Of a stretch of 51,592 bases of DNA, positions 17,364 to 26,574 are shown one piece after another. The DNA is from Desulfovibrionaceae bacterium (GTDB lineage: Bacteria; Desulfobacterota; Desulfovibrionia; Desulfovibrionales; Desulfovibrionaceae), in the NCBI GenBank assembly GCA_017454105.1, contig JAFTDR010000037.1, forward strand, positions 1 to 51,592, given 5' to 3'. The position numbers and the translations under genes were made by a program. How positions within the stretch are numbered: the first letter of the stretch is position 1; each line of letters begins with the position of its first letter. The notes under the pieces were generated by a model, which worked only from the letters and a program-made list of their open reading frames with translations, made no database searches and was not told the DNA's origin.

Positions 17364-18536
17364 CTAGCAGTGCGCCGCAGTGCGGAGCGCTTGTGCGGCA
17401 TCTGTGCGCTCCCAGGTAAATTCAGGCAATTCCTTGCCAAAATGTCCGTAGCAGGCAGTCTTACGGTATATTGGCCGTTTGAGATCCAAGCGCTTGATAA
17501 TATGATACGGCCGCAAATCAAAGACTTCGCGGACAGCGTCGGTTAAAACCTGATCGGGTATATCGCTTGTCCCATCCGAGGAGACAAGGACGCTCACAGG
17601 CTCGGCCATACCGATGCAGTAGGCAATCTGCACTTCGCACACAGGCGCGAGTCCCGCCGCAACAACATTTTTGGCTATATACCGCCCCATATAGGCGCCC
17701 GAGCGGTCGACCTTTGAGGGATCTTTGCCTGAAAAAGCGCCGCCTCCGTGGTGACCGCTGCCACCGTAGGTGTCCTGGATAATTTTCCGGCCTGTCAGAC
17801 CGCAGTCGCCCATGGGCCCACCAACGACAAAACGGCCCGTCGTGTTCACAAAGATCTTGCAGTCTTTTTCATCGAAATACCCTGAGGGGCCAAGCACAGG
17901 CAGAATGACATGTTTCTTGACAGCCTGGATGACATCGTCGTGGGTCGCACTCGCCGCATGCTGGGTTGAGACAACAACATCGTGGATGCGCACAGGCTTG
18001 CCGTCCTGATATTCAAAGGAGACCTGCGTTTTTCCATCCGGCCGGAAAAAGTCGACAATGCCCTCTTTGCGCACCTTGGCAAGCTGCTGCGACAATTGAT
18101 GCGCCCAATAAATCGGTGCCGGCATAAGCGTTTTTGTCTCTGAGCAGGCATAGCCAAACATCATCCCCTGGTCACCTGCGCCCTGCTCTTCCGGTGTTTC
18201 ACGTGAAACGCCTTGCGCTATATCTGGAGACTGATGATCTATTGATGAAATGACAGCGCATGTCTGCCAGTCAAAGCCCATTTCTGAGCCGGTATAGCCG
18301 ATATCCCGAATGGTCTCACGGACAACAGAGGGGAGATCGGCGTAGCCTTTTGTCGTAATCTCGCCCGCAATTACGGCCATGCCCGTTGTCACCATTGCCT
18401 CGCACGCGACATGGGCATCAGGATCCTGCTGCAAGAGGGTATCAAGCACAGCGTCTGAGATCTGGTCTGCGACTTTATCGGGGTGTCCTTCAGTAACAGA
18501 TTCAGAAGTAAAAAAGTATTTCCCTTTTGGAAGCAT
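17364..18536 (-). CDS. metK: S-adenosylmethionine synthetase
   Basis: 390 aa, full length. It makes SAM from methionine and ATP in the cytoplasm. Signatures: [20 protein letters not shown] at the N-terminus, the [12 protein letters not shown] hexapeptide region and [19 protein letters not shown] 18536 has GGAGG 4 nt upstream, and panC ends 9 bp before it. In the loop before GAGDQG, residues 109-114 read GVSRET, and their codons spell a near-perfect parS site (see 18195-18210). SAM made here feeds the methyltransferases of the window and the ahcY recycling step at 43.8 kb. Confidence 0.97.
   Translation of the reverse strand: MLPKGKYFFTSESVTEGHPDKVADQISDAVLDTLLQQDPDAHVACEAMVTTGMAVIAGEITTKGYADLPSVVRETIRDIGYTGSEMGFDWQTCAVISSIDHQSPDIAQGVSRETPEEQGAGDQGMMFGYACSETKTLMPAPIYWAHQLSQQLAKVRKEGIVDFFRPDGKTQVSFEYQDGKPVRIHDVVVSTQHAASATHDDVIQAVKKHVILPVLGPSGYFDEKDCKIFVNTTGRFVVGGPMGDCGLTGRKIIQDTYGGSGHHGGGAFSGKDPSKVDRSGAYMGRYIAKNVVAAGLAPVCEVQIAYCIGMAEPVSVLVSSDGTSDIPDQVLTDAVREVFDLRPYHIIKRLDLKRPIYRKTACYGHFGKELPEFTWERTDAAQALRTAAHC
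18195..18210. promoter_or_regulatory. parS-like ParB-binding site inside metK
   Basis: TGTTTCACGTGAAACG matches the bacterial parS consensus TGTTTCACGTGAAACA at 15 of 16 positions, with a perfect 14 bp palindromic core. It lies in metK codons 109-114, a loop that varies between MetK proteins. A second near-match is at 22699-22714. Confidence 0.65.
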
Positions 18537-18545
18537 GGAACCTCC

Positions 18546-19400
18546 TTACGATTCGGCTGAAAGTTGAATATTGTCGATTAACCGGGCTCGACCAAGACGC
18601 ACGGCACAGGCGAGCAGGGCATTATCGTCTATCGTTTCAAGGACAGTCAGACTCTCCTTGTCGACGACCGTTAAATAATCGAGACGGCCCAATGGAATCT
18701 CGCGTGCCCAAAAGGCGAGGACCTGATCGCGCAGGCGGGCAGCACTCTTTTCCCCTGATTGAACAAGCTTGCGCGCAAGCTGCAAGCCCTCATAGATCTT
18801 GGGGGCCTGACTTCTCTCCTCTTTTGTCAAATAGAGATTGCGGGAGGAGAGGGCAAGCCCATCGCTTTCCCGAACTGTCGGGCGGGTGTGTAGGTGTATG
18901 GGGATATTCAGATCGCGCACCATACGCTTCAAAATAGCTTGCTGCTGCCAGTCTTTCTGCCCGAAGACTGCGTGATCGGCCAGACTTATAGCAAAGAGCT
19001 TCAAAACGACGGTGCATACGCCGCGAAAATGAAGAGGACGGGATTGTCCACAAAGTACCTTTGCCATTTCTGGCACTTCAACCCATGTCGCGTGATCCGC
19101 GAAAAACATGGACTCAGGCTTTGGCATAAAGAGAAGGTCTACGCCATGCTGTCTGCAGATTTCTGCATCGCGCTCTTCGTCTCTCGGATAGCTTGCGAGA
19201 TCCTCGCCTGGACCGAACTGCGTCGGATTGACAAAAAGACTCACAACAAGCTTGTCCGCCATCGTGCGCCCAGCATCCATAAGATCCTCGTGTCCGGCAT
19301 GGTAGTAGCCCATGGTGGGCACAAGGGCAATGGATTGTCCCTGAGCGTGCCAGCTTTTGCACAGTTCTGTGACTTCGTGTGGTGTGTTGAGTATTTGCAT
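18546..19400 (-). CDS. panC: pantoate-beta-alanine ligase
   Basis: 284 aa, normal length. It joins pantoate and beta-alanine with ATP to make pantothenate. HIGH-like motif in MGYYHAGHEDL, where most PanC have MGALHxGH; also FVNPTQFGPGEDL, GQKDWQQ, and the KMSKS-like ESDGLALSSRNLYL. The start at ATG 19400 is chosen because MQILNTPHEV begins the conserved domain. It lacks a clear Shine-Dalgarno sequence, and an in-frame extension to 19466 adds 22 unconserved residues. Co-transcribed with metK 9 bp downstream. No panB is in the window. Confidence 0.9.
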   Translation of the reverse strand: MQILNTPHEVTELCKSWHAQGQSIALVPTMGYYHAGHEDLMDAGRTMADKLVVSLFVNPTQFGPGEDLASYPRDEERDAEICRQHGVDLLFMPKPESMFFADHATWVEVPEMAKVLCGQSRPLHFRGVCTVVLKLFAISLADHAVFGQKDWQQQAILKRMVRDLNIPIHLHTRPTVRESDGLALSSRNLYLTKEERSQAPKIYEGLQLARKLVQSGEKSAARLRDQVLAFWAREIPLGRLDYLTVVDKESLTVLETIDDNALLACAVRLGRARLIDNIQLSAES

Positions 19401-19530
19401 ATCAAGATATAGTGATATTGTTCGGACTATGAATACAGGGAAATTCCTGTTTTGTAAAGCGGCCAAGGAAAAAAGCAGAAGCCAAGAAATATCGCCTGGT
19501 CTCTCCCCCTTTGCTCAAACAAAGCGCAAT

Positions 19531-19567
19531 GAAAAAGGTGGAAAAGAGGACCTTTTCCACCTTTGCC
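19531..19567 (-). terminator. intrinsic terminator of rpsB-tsf
   Basis: Stem AAAGGTGGAAAAG / CTTTTCCACCTTT with a 5 nt loop, giving a U-tract on the minus strand. It lies 17 bp past the tsf stop. Confidence 0.88.
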
Positions 19568-19583
19568 GATATCTTAAAAAAAA

Positions 19584-20447
19584 CTATTCCTCAGCTGCGA
19601 GCTGGATTCGATTGTAGCCGACAACTGTGATTGTGTCGTTGATCTTCTTGGCCGTCTCCTTCACGATCTCAGAGACACTTTTCTTCTCTTCTCTGATGTA
19701 GGGCTGGTCAAGAAGGCAAACGGACTTTTTGAACTTCGCAACCGCGCCGTCGGCAATCTTTTCAACGATATTGTCCGGCTTGCCTTCCGCGCGCGCTTTT
19801 TCGACATAGACCTGCCGCTCGCGCTCAATTGCCTTGGGATCAACGCCGTCTGCGGTGACAGCCATCGGGCTTGTTGCTGCGACCTGCATGGCAAGCTCGC
19901 GTAAGAGATTGGCAACAGGCTCGCTCTTTGCGTTTTCAGCCTTGCCAACCTGTGCCCAAACAAGGACACCGATCTTGCCGTTCGCATGCACATAGTGGCC
20001 TATCGCCTCGTTCGGAGAGCTTGCGGCATGGCGGACAAAGGCGCCGACCTTCATATTCTCCCCAACCGTCGCAATAAGCTGGGTCACGCTGTCGCCCAAG
20101 AGTTCCGCAAGAGCACCTGCGTCCGCAGGATTTTTTGTGAGAACCGTCTCAGCAATGCTTTTTGCCATATCCTGGAATTTGTCGCCGCGTGCGACGAAAT
20201 CCGTCTCGCAGTAGAGAGAGCTTAGGGCGGCTACGCTTGCGTCGCTATTTTGAGCGTAGGTCACAAGCCCTTCGGCTGTCGCGCGACCGGATTTTTTCTC
20301 AGCCTTGGCCATGCCTTTCTGACGGAGCCAGTCTATCGCCTTTTGCTGATCGCCCTCGACGGCTGCGAGGGCTTTTTTACAGTCCATCATGCCCGCGCCT
20401 GTTTTCTCGCGCAGTTCCTTCACCATCTGTGCCGTAATAGCAGCCAT
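19584..20447 (-). CDS. tsf: elongation factor Ts
   Basis: 287 aa, usual length. It exchanges GDP for GTP on EF-Tu. N-terminal UBA-like domain MAAITAQMVKELREKTGAGMMDCKKAL, then the TDFVARGDKF segment that contacts EF-Tu, and duplicated core domains. Family members usually have Asn where Gly stands in TDFVARGDKF; this is conservative and unlikely to matter. AAGGA precedes ATG 20447. It follows rpsB by 40 bp, the standard bacterial order, and ends at a strong terminator. Confidence 0.97.
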   Translation of the reverse strand: MAAITAQMVKELREKTGAGMMDCKKALAAVEGDQQKAIDWLRQKGMAKAEKKSGRATAEGLVTYAQNSDASVAALSSLYCETDFVARGDKFQDMAKSIAETVLTKNPADAGALAELLGDSVTQLIATVGENMKVGAFVRHAASSPNEAIGHYVHANGKIGVLVWAQVGKAENAKSEPVANLLRELAMQVAATSPMAVTADGVDPKAIERERQVYVEKARAEGKPDNIVEKIADGAVAKFKKSVCLLDQPYIREEKKSVSEIVKETAKKINDTITVVGYNRIQLAAEE

Positions 20448-20487
20448 GTATATATCCTTTCCTCGTGAGATAAAAACCGCAAGTGGC

Positions 20488-21240
20488 CTAGTTGGCCTCC
20501 TCCTCTTTCACATCCTCACCCTTCATCATTTCCTCTTCAACGCTCACCCCATCCTTATTGATGGCCTCACCCTCAAGGCAGGCCTCGGCAAAAGAGGCGA
20601 CAAAGAGCTTGATTGCACGGATAGCGTCGTCGTTACCGGGAATGATGTAGTCGATGTTGTCGGGATCGCAATTGGTGTCAGTGATGGCAACAATCGGAAT
20701 GCCGAGTTTGCGGCATTCACGAACGGCAATATCTTCGCGGTTGGGATCAATGATGAAAGCGAGCTGCGGCAGACGTTCCATGTTCTTTATGCCGCCAAGC
20801 GTCTCCTCAAGCTTCGCCCTTTCGCGCTCGCGCAAAAGCACTTCCTTCTTCTGGTACTTATTGATGCTGCCGTCGGCGAACATGGACTCAAGCTTCTTCA
20901 GACGCTCGATGCTCTTCTGAATGGTGACAAAATTTGTCAGCGTGCCGCCCATCCAGCGGTTTGCAACGTAGTACTGCCCAGCGCGGGCTGCCTCGGCGGC
21001 TATTGTCTCCTGAGCCTGACGCTTTGTGCCGATGAACAGAATCTTTCCGCCCTTGGCAACTGTGTCCACAACGGCGTCATAGGCCTTGCGAAAGAGCTTT
21101 ACGGTCTGCTGGAGATCAATAATATGAATCCCGTTGCGGGCGCCAAAAATAAAGGGGCGCATTTTGGGATTCCAGCGTCTGGTCTGGTGACCAAAATGAA
21201 CGCCCGTCTCCAGCATCTGCTTCATAGTGACGTAAGCCAT
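20488..21240 (-). CDS. rpsB: 30S ribosomal protein S2
   Basis: 250 aa. Signatures [22 protein letters not shown] at the start, [10 protein letters not shown], and PDAAI-type [22 protein letters not shown]. The C-terminus is extended and strongly acidic ([16 protein letters not shown]). The true start is ATG 21240 with GGAGGAA upstream; a longer frame to 21519 is leader sequence. A plausible promoter lies at 21331-21358, leaving a leader of about 80 nt where S2 autoregulation could act. Confidence 0.96.
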   Translation of the reverse strand: MAYVTMKQMLETGVHFGHQTRRWNPKMRPFIFGARNGIHIIDLQQTVKLFRKAYDAVVDTVAKGGKILFIGTKRQAQETIAAEAARAGQYYVANRWMGGTLTNFVTIQKSIERLKKLESMFADGSINKYQKKEVLLRERERAKLEETLGGIKNMERLPQLAFIIDPNREDIAVRECRKLGIPIVAITDTNCDPDNIDYIIPGNDDAIRAIKLFVASFAEACLEGEAINKDGVSVEEEMMKGEDVKEEEAN

Positions 21241-21330
21241 GTGTTCCTCCAATGGGTTACACCGCCATTGCGCCGTACAAAAACACCCAAGAGGTGATGC
21301 GCAATGTGTGAAGTCGTGAAAAGAGAGGAG

Positions 21331-21358
21331 ATGATACACAATATACAGTAAATTGCAA
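21331..21358 (-). promoter_or_regulatory. candidate sigma-70 promoter of rpsB-tsf
   Basis: On the minus strand TTGCAA and TATCAT are 16 bp apart, followed by a leader of about 80 nt to the rpsB ATG. The surrounding 30 bp is AT-rich compared with the flanks. Confidence 0.5.
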
Positions 21359-22127
21359 GCAAAACTCTCAACTGCATACTGGCTTTGCTCAACTTCGTGT
21401 GCCGGATCGGCCCTGTTTCGATGCGAAGTCCTATGCCTTTCGCCTCCAAGCCCTTTGAGAATACCAAGGACTCGACCGCAGGTTTTTCGCCGAAAGCCAA
21501 GGACGCCAAGGAGGCCCAAATCTCTCCGCTATGGGAAGAATCACTGTGCCGTTGGCTATACCAAAAAGACACGTGCCATACAGGACGCCTCTCCCAAAAA
21601 AACTTTTGTGTGACGCTCCCCTTTGGCCTGCGCAGTGTTCCGTTTTTCCTTAGGCCCCCATGACAAGCGATCGCAATTGCGAGGGCCGAGTACAGCGCAC
21701 TTCGTCGCACGGACGTTAGACGGTTCGCAAGAAAAAAAAGCCTTTTATGGAGTTTTGGCGGTCAATTTTTCCTAAAGAGCAAGGGGAAAAAGTCCAGGCC
21801 TTTGCAATACACCTAGACTGCCAAAGCACGCGAGGCTTGCGCCCCCTGGATCATGAACGTATACTCGTACCAATCGTCCTTCGGAAATCATCGTGCGCAA
21901 GGATAAAAAGGGGAGGCCAAAGGAAGCCTACGCACACCCGCGTCATCCAATAGCCCGCAAGGCCGGCGCAAAGATAAACGGCAAAAAAGCAGAGTACACA
22001 ATGCCATTCTCTGCATCCACCAAGTTTCTGCAGGTCAATTTCCGATTTTCCCAAGACAAACAATGACAATTGGCCGAAATGGCCCGAACAGAGTTCACTT
22101 CGTGTCAAAGGAAGAATCACTGTGATA

Positions 22128-22228
22128 TACTCGCATACAGAAAAAAACTGACATTTTTGCAAACGAGAGTACCTCCTCAAGTCCGGTATTTTCAACTCTA
22201 TGTAGCAACTTTTTTTCTGACCGTAGTA
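22128..22228 (-). mobile_element. MITE-like element, copy G (inverted)
   Basis: 101 bp flanked by TA on both sides (22126-22127, 22229-22230). In this orientation the family right end comes first (TACTCGCATACAGAAAAAAA, then CTGACATTTTTGC). The other end is GTAGCAACTTTTTTTCTGAC. Confidence 0.75.
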
Positions 22229-22698
22229 TACCTAAGTCTCCTCGTACCGCAGTACCCCAGAGGCGTGACTTGCTGCCGCCTGTGCGTTGACTAAAGGGCT
22301 TCTTGTACTTGGGTATGCGAAAGCTCAGCACTGAGCCCTTGTCTTTTCAAAGCAAAGTGACAACTTCCGGCATGAATGACGCTCCGTGTGGCGGTTTTTT
22401 CATCCAAAGAGAGCGCTTTGTAGCTCAAGGCGTATTTTGCGCGAACAACCTCGAGGAGAAATAGGGCGCTCGCAAGTTGCGAGACCTTAATAGGCAAAAC
22501 ATTCCCTGCATGCGTGGTCGCTAATCGCGGAACACAAACGAGAATAGTGAGCAAAAAAAGTTCCTTCTACTATCTCTCTTAATCAGCGCTGGCCTTTTTC
22601 TTCTGGCCTTTTGAAGAGAAATTTATTTCCAATACACACACTACCACCAAACAATAGCCAACTCTGTATCTGACACAGTACTCAGAAGCCAAGATCAT

Positions 22699-22714
22699 TG
22701 TTTCACATGAAACA
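22699..22714. promoter_or_regulatory. parS-like ParB-binding site
   Basis: TGTTTCACATGAAACA differs from the parS consensus by one base (A for G at the centre). It lies 30 bp before the M16C peptidase start, 4.5 kb from the better site in metK. Confidence 0.5.
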
Positions 22715-22743
22715 TTTTCAAGAAAAACAAAAAAAGGAAACTC

Positions 22744-25647
22744 ATGAACGTCACAGGTTTTACGCTGCTCGATAGCCAGGAACTCAAAGAAGTAGGGGGA
22801 ACAGCCTCTCTTTGGGAGCATGACGTCACAAAAGCCCAAATCCTTTCCATCAAAAACAGCGACGAGAATAAATGTTTTGGTGTCAATTTCAGAACACCTC
22901 CGGCCGATTCAACGGGTATTGCCCATATTATGGAGCATTCGGTCCTCTGCGGATCGAAACGCTACCCGGTTAAGGAACCCTTCGTCGAACTTTTGAAGGG
23001 CTCACTGCAGACCTTCTTAAATGCCTTCACCTTCCCAGACAAAACCTGCTATCCCGTAGCAAGCGCCAATCTCGCAGATTTTTACAATCTTATAGATGTC
23101 TACATCGACGCTGTTTTCCACCCACTGCTTAGCGAGTCGATCTTCCATCAGGAGGGCTGGCACATCGAAGCCGATGACGCAAGTGTGCCCTGGACCTACA
23201 AAGGCGTTGTGTTCAATGAAATGAAGGGGGTCTATTCCTCGCCGGACTCGATCCTCTCAGAGAAGACGCAGCAGGCACTCTTTCCCGACACGCTCTACCA
23301 TTTTGATTCGGGCGGAGACCCAGAACATATTCCAAATCTCACCTACCAGGCCTTTATTGACTTTCATGAGCGCTACTACCATCCATCAAACGCCCGCTTC
23401 TTCTTCTGGGGAGACGATCCTGAAGAAAAACGCTTCGCAATCATAAAGGAGGCCCTTAAGGACTACACATACAGGGCGGTCGACTCAGCCATACCTCTGC
23501 AGGCGCATATCGCAAGTCCAGTGCGCCAAGAAATTCCCTATGCTGCACCCAATTCCAAGAAAAAATGCATGTTCACCCAAAGCTGGATGCTTGGGGAGCG
23601 CGGCGATGTCTCACTCGCCTTGCAGATGGAGATGCTTGCGCACATCCTTGAAGGCCTCCCAGGGAGTCCCCTGCACAGGGCGCTTATCACCTCACACCTT
23701 GGGGAAGAGACAACAGGCTGCGGCCTTGCGACCGACTTACGCCAAATGTACTATTCAACAGGACTGTCCGGCATAGCCCGCGAGGATATACCGAAAGCTG
23801 AAAGCCTGATTTTTGAGACGCTTACAGGGCTTGTCAAAGACGGCATCCCAGAGTCTGCTGTGGCTGCGGCCGTGAACACTGTTGAATTTGACCTGCGCGA
23901 GAGCAATACCGGCCGATTCCCCCGCGGCCTCGCAGCCATGATTCACGCTCTGTCAACCTGGCTCTACGACGAAAACCCACTGACCGCGCTCACCTGGGAG
24001 AAGCCGCTCGCAGCCATCAAAGAACGCATAGCGAAGGGAGAACGCCTTTTTGAAGAATGCATAGAGCGCTATTTCCTAAATAACAGCCACAAAGCAACTG
24101 TCATCCTCGTTCCAGATACGGAACTTGGCAAAGAACGCGAGGAGAAAGAGGCCGCCCGCGTTGCCGCCTTTAAAGCCAGCCAATCGGCGACTGAGCAAGA
24201 GGCGCTTGTTCAGGAAACGGCGCGTCTCAAAGAAGCGCAGATCCGCCCAGATTCGCCCGAAGCGCTTGCGACCATTCCGGCTCTCTCCATAGCGGACCTG
24301 CCAAAGAAAAACGCGATTATCCCCGAAGAGCGCACGCAAGGAGAGTTCACCTTCCTGGCCCACGACCAACCAACGGTCGGCATTGGCTATGTGAAAATTC
24401 TCTTCCCCCTGGACTATGTCCCAATAGACCTGGTCCCGCTTCTCCCCCTCTATGTGCGGACGCTCCTTGAAGTCGGCACAAAGAAGAGAGACTACATAGC
24501 CTTAGGCGACTCGATTGCCGCGACAACCGGTGGAATTCACCCGGCCCTGCTCTACGGATCCGCCATCGACGACGCAAGCTTTTTCCGCTACCTCACACTG
24601 TCCGGCAAAGCTGTCTACGATTCCCTGGATTCGCTTTTTGCTCTCTTCCACGAAATTCTCGTTGAACCGACGGTTGATTATGACCTCCTTGTCACGCGCA
24701 TGGGGCAGATGATCCGCGAAATGCGCGCGCAATTAGAGGAGAGCGTTCAGGCGGCGGGCATAAGCATGGTCATCACGCGTCTTCTCTCCCGCTATTGCGA
24801 GCCGGGAGCCTATACGGAAAAAACCTCTGGAGTCACCTATCTTGAGACCATCCGCGAACACGAACGCCTCTTCGAAAAGGATCCCAAGCCCTTCCTTGAC
24901 AATATCATGGCCTTGCGCTCCGCAATTATGAAAGGGCCGGATGTGCTTGTCAGCGCAACAGCAGAAGCCTCGGCACTCCCGGTAATTCACGAAAAAGCGG
25001 CGCAACTTATCAATGCTTTGCCGAAACGGGAAGAGAGAACAAAACACTCAGTCGAACGCTTTAGCCTCCCCAAGGCCGAGGCTCTTATTACGCAGTCCCG
25101 GATCAACTTTGTCGGCAAAAGCACAAATGTCTATACGAAGGGTTGGAAATACCACGGATCGGCAAGTGTCATTCTCCGCTCTCTGCGTATGGGCTATCTC
25201 TGGGAAAACGTCCGCGTGCGCGGCGGAGCCTACGGCGCGTTCGCAAGCCTTGACCGGATAAACGGCGTCCTCTCCTGCGTCTCCTACCGCGATCCAAACC
25301 CAGAAGAAACCCTTGCGGCCTACGACAACATGGCCCACTACCTGCACAATTTCACGCCAGATTCGGCTCAGCTCACCCAGGCAATTGTCGGCGCTGTCGG
25401 GGAACTCGACACCTACCTTCTGCCAAGCGCGAAAGGCTCAACCGCCCTAACCCGCAGCCTGGCCCACGACACAGATGAATTGCGTCAGACACTGCGCGAT
25501 GAAATGCTCGCCACAACGCAAAAAGACTATAAAAACTTTGCCGAGGTCGTCGAACTCCTTAAAGACGGCGATATCTGCGTACTCGGCGGCCAGGAAGCCA
25601 AAAAAGCGGCTGCCCGCGCCGGGTGGACCTGCACAAATATTTTCTAG
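22744..25647 (+). CDS. M16C family zinc metallopeptidase (PreP/presequence-protease type)
   Basis: 967 aa, the size of PreP/Cym1-type single-chain M16C peptidases. It has an inverted zinc motif H61-I-M-E64-H65, with the distal ligand Glu near E159 (FNEMKG). The N-terminal half is catalytic. The C-terminal half carries the pseudo-catalytic M16 domains with the substrate-binding R/Y pair region (MGYLWENVRVRGGAYGAF). The family degrades small peptides inside a closed chamber; in bacteria the substrates are unknown. A short hydrophobic signal is absent, so it is probably cytoplasmic. AAAGGA lies 6 nt upstream of ATG 22744. First gene of a plus-strand run with the sulfotransferase and DHH genes. 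Confidence 0.92.
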   Translation: MNVTGFTLLDSQELKEVGGTASLWEHDVTKAQILSIKNSDENKCFGVNFRTPPADSTGIAHIMEHSVLCGSKRYPVKEPFVELLKGSLQTFLNAFTFPDKTCYPVASANLADFYNLIDVYIDAVFHPLLSESIFHQEGWHIEADDASVPWTYKGVVFNEMKGVYSSPDSILSEKTQQALFPDTLYHFDSGGDPEHIPNLTYQAFIDFHERYYHPSNARFFFWGDDPEEKRFAIIKEALKDYTYRAVDSAIPLQAHIASPVRQEIPYAAPNSKKKCMFTQSWMLGERGDVSLALQMEMLAHILEGLPGSPLHRALITSHLGEETTGCGLATDLRQMYYSTGLSGIAREDIPKAESLIFETLTGLVKDGIPESAVAAAVNTVEFDLRESNTGRFPRGLAAMIHALSTWLYDENPLTALTWEKPLAAIKERIAKGERLFEECIERYFLNNSHKATVILVPDTELGKEREEKEAARVAAFKASQSATEQEALVQETARLKEAQIRPDSPEALATIPALSIADLPKKNAIIPEERTQGEFTFLAHDQPTVGIGYVKILFPLDYVPIDLVPLLPLYVRTLLEVGTKKRDYIALGDSIAATTGGIHPALLYGSAIDDASFFRYLTLSGKAVYDSLDSLFALFHEILVEPTVDYDLLVTRMGQMIREMRAQLEESVQAAGISMVITRLLSRYCEPGAYTEKTSGVTYLETIREHERLFEKDPKPFLDNIMALRSAIMKGPDVLVSATAEASALPVIHEKAAQLINALPKREERTKHSVERFSLPKAEALITQSRINFVGKSTNVYTKGWKYHGSASVILRSLRMGYLWENVRVRGGAYGAFASLDRINGVLSCVSYRDPNPEETLAAYDNMAHYLHNFTPDSAQLTQAIVGAVGELDTYLLPSAKGSTALTRSLAHDTDELRQTLRDEMLATTQKDYKNFAEVVELLKDGDICVLGGQEAKKAAARAGWTCTNIF

Positions 25648-25664
25648 ACCAAGAGGCGGTTGTT

Positions 25665-26474
25665 GTGGACTCAAAGACGCTCTTCCTTGTTCTTGGCATG
25701 CACAGAAGCGGGACAAGCGCCGTCACGCGTGCACTTAGGACCCTGGGCATCGATATTGGCCAGCATACCCTGGCCCGCCGTGACAATCCGCGCGGCTTTT
25801 TCGAAAACCCAGATGTCGTGGATCTAAATACCGCGCTTCTCGCAAAAATGAGCTGCCAGTGGGATACAGTCAGACACCTCCCATCCGAGTCTTTCCGGGA
25901 TCTTCTCGCATCCGATCTCTTTGCCAGGGCCTCCCGACTTATCGATACCCTGCCCAAAGACAGGAACACGGCAATCAAAGATCCCAGACTCTCGCGTCTT
26001 CTTCCCTTCTGGCGTCCACTCGTACAACACAAGAAGACAACAACCGCCTGCATCATAGTCGTGAGAAATCCTTCCGCCGTCGCAGCTTCCCTTTTTGTGC
26101 GCGACCGCATGCCGGAAGATCAAGCCCATGCCCTCTGGATACTCTATACAGCTGAGGCGATTTTGTTGAGCGCAGGTCTCCCCCGCATTCTCCTCTCCTA
26201 CGATGCGCTCATGGATAATCCGAAACAGGAACTGCTGCGCCTTGCGCACGCATTCTCTCTTCCCCTGCTCCCAGACGAATTCAGACTGTTTCAAGAAAGT
26301 TTCCTCGATCAGAGTCTGCGCCACCATACAGAGAAGACGAGCAGGCGAGATCAGGCTGAGCGCCTCTACTCTGCCCTGACCCCACTCGTCCACACGCCCG
26401 ATGCCCAAGGTCTTTTGACCCCGCGCATTGAGCGGGAACTCTATGCGGCTCTTGCGCATGCAGCGCCACAATAA
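25665..26474 (+). CDS. sulfotransferase-family protein
   Basis: 269 aa. Its 5'-phosphosulfate loop is GMHRSGTSAV (residues 11-20) and the 3'-phosphate motif is VVRNPSAVAASL, both typical of PAPS-dependent sulfotransferases. The DNPRGFFENPDVVDLN segment is common in bacterial members acting on glycans or cell-surface polymers. The substrate is not deducible. GTG 25665 is preferred because AGAGG lies 8 nt upstream. An in-frame GTG at 25623 would overlap the peptidase gene by 25 nt and adds residues without family support. Confidence 0.75.
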   Translation: MDSKTLFLVLGMHRSGTSAVTRALRTLGIDIGQHTLARRDNPRGFFENPDVVDLNTALLAKMSCQWDTVRHLPSESFRDLLASDLFARASRLIDTLPKDRNTAIKDPRLSRLLPFWRPLVQHKKTTTACIIVVRNPSAVAASLFVRDRMPEDQAHALWILYTAEAILLSAGLPRILLSYDALMDNPKQELLRLAHAFSLPLLPDEFRLFQESFLDQSLRHHTEKTSRRDQAERLYSALTPLVHTPDAQGLLTPRIERELYAALAHAAPQ

Positions 26475-26574
26475 CCACAATGCGGGCTTACGGGAGATTG
26501 GGGGAGGACTTGGAATAGCTGACTCCCCTATCCCTTCCATTCCTGAGATCAGACGAGATACGAGAGACAGGGAG

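Larger units (their letters stand above)
21241..22743. other. divergent gene-free region between minus- and plus-strand blocks
   Basis: 1.5 kb between rpsB and the M16C peptidase, which point away from each other. It holds the rpsB promoter, one MITE-like copy and a parS-like site. I see no consensus DnaA boxes (TTATCCACA) and no recognisable gene. One open frame (21385-21663) has no start signal or family resemblance. Confidence 0.5.

Noticed and set aside
21241..22743. Chromosomal origin (oriC) call
   Set aside because: No TTATCCACA-type DnaA boxes or AT-rich unwinding element seen, and no dnaA, dnaN or gidA nearby; only the polarity switch and parS-like sites support it.
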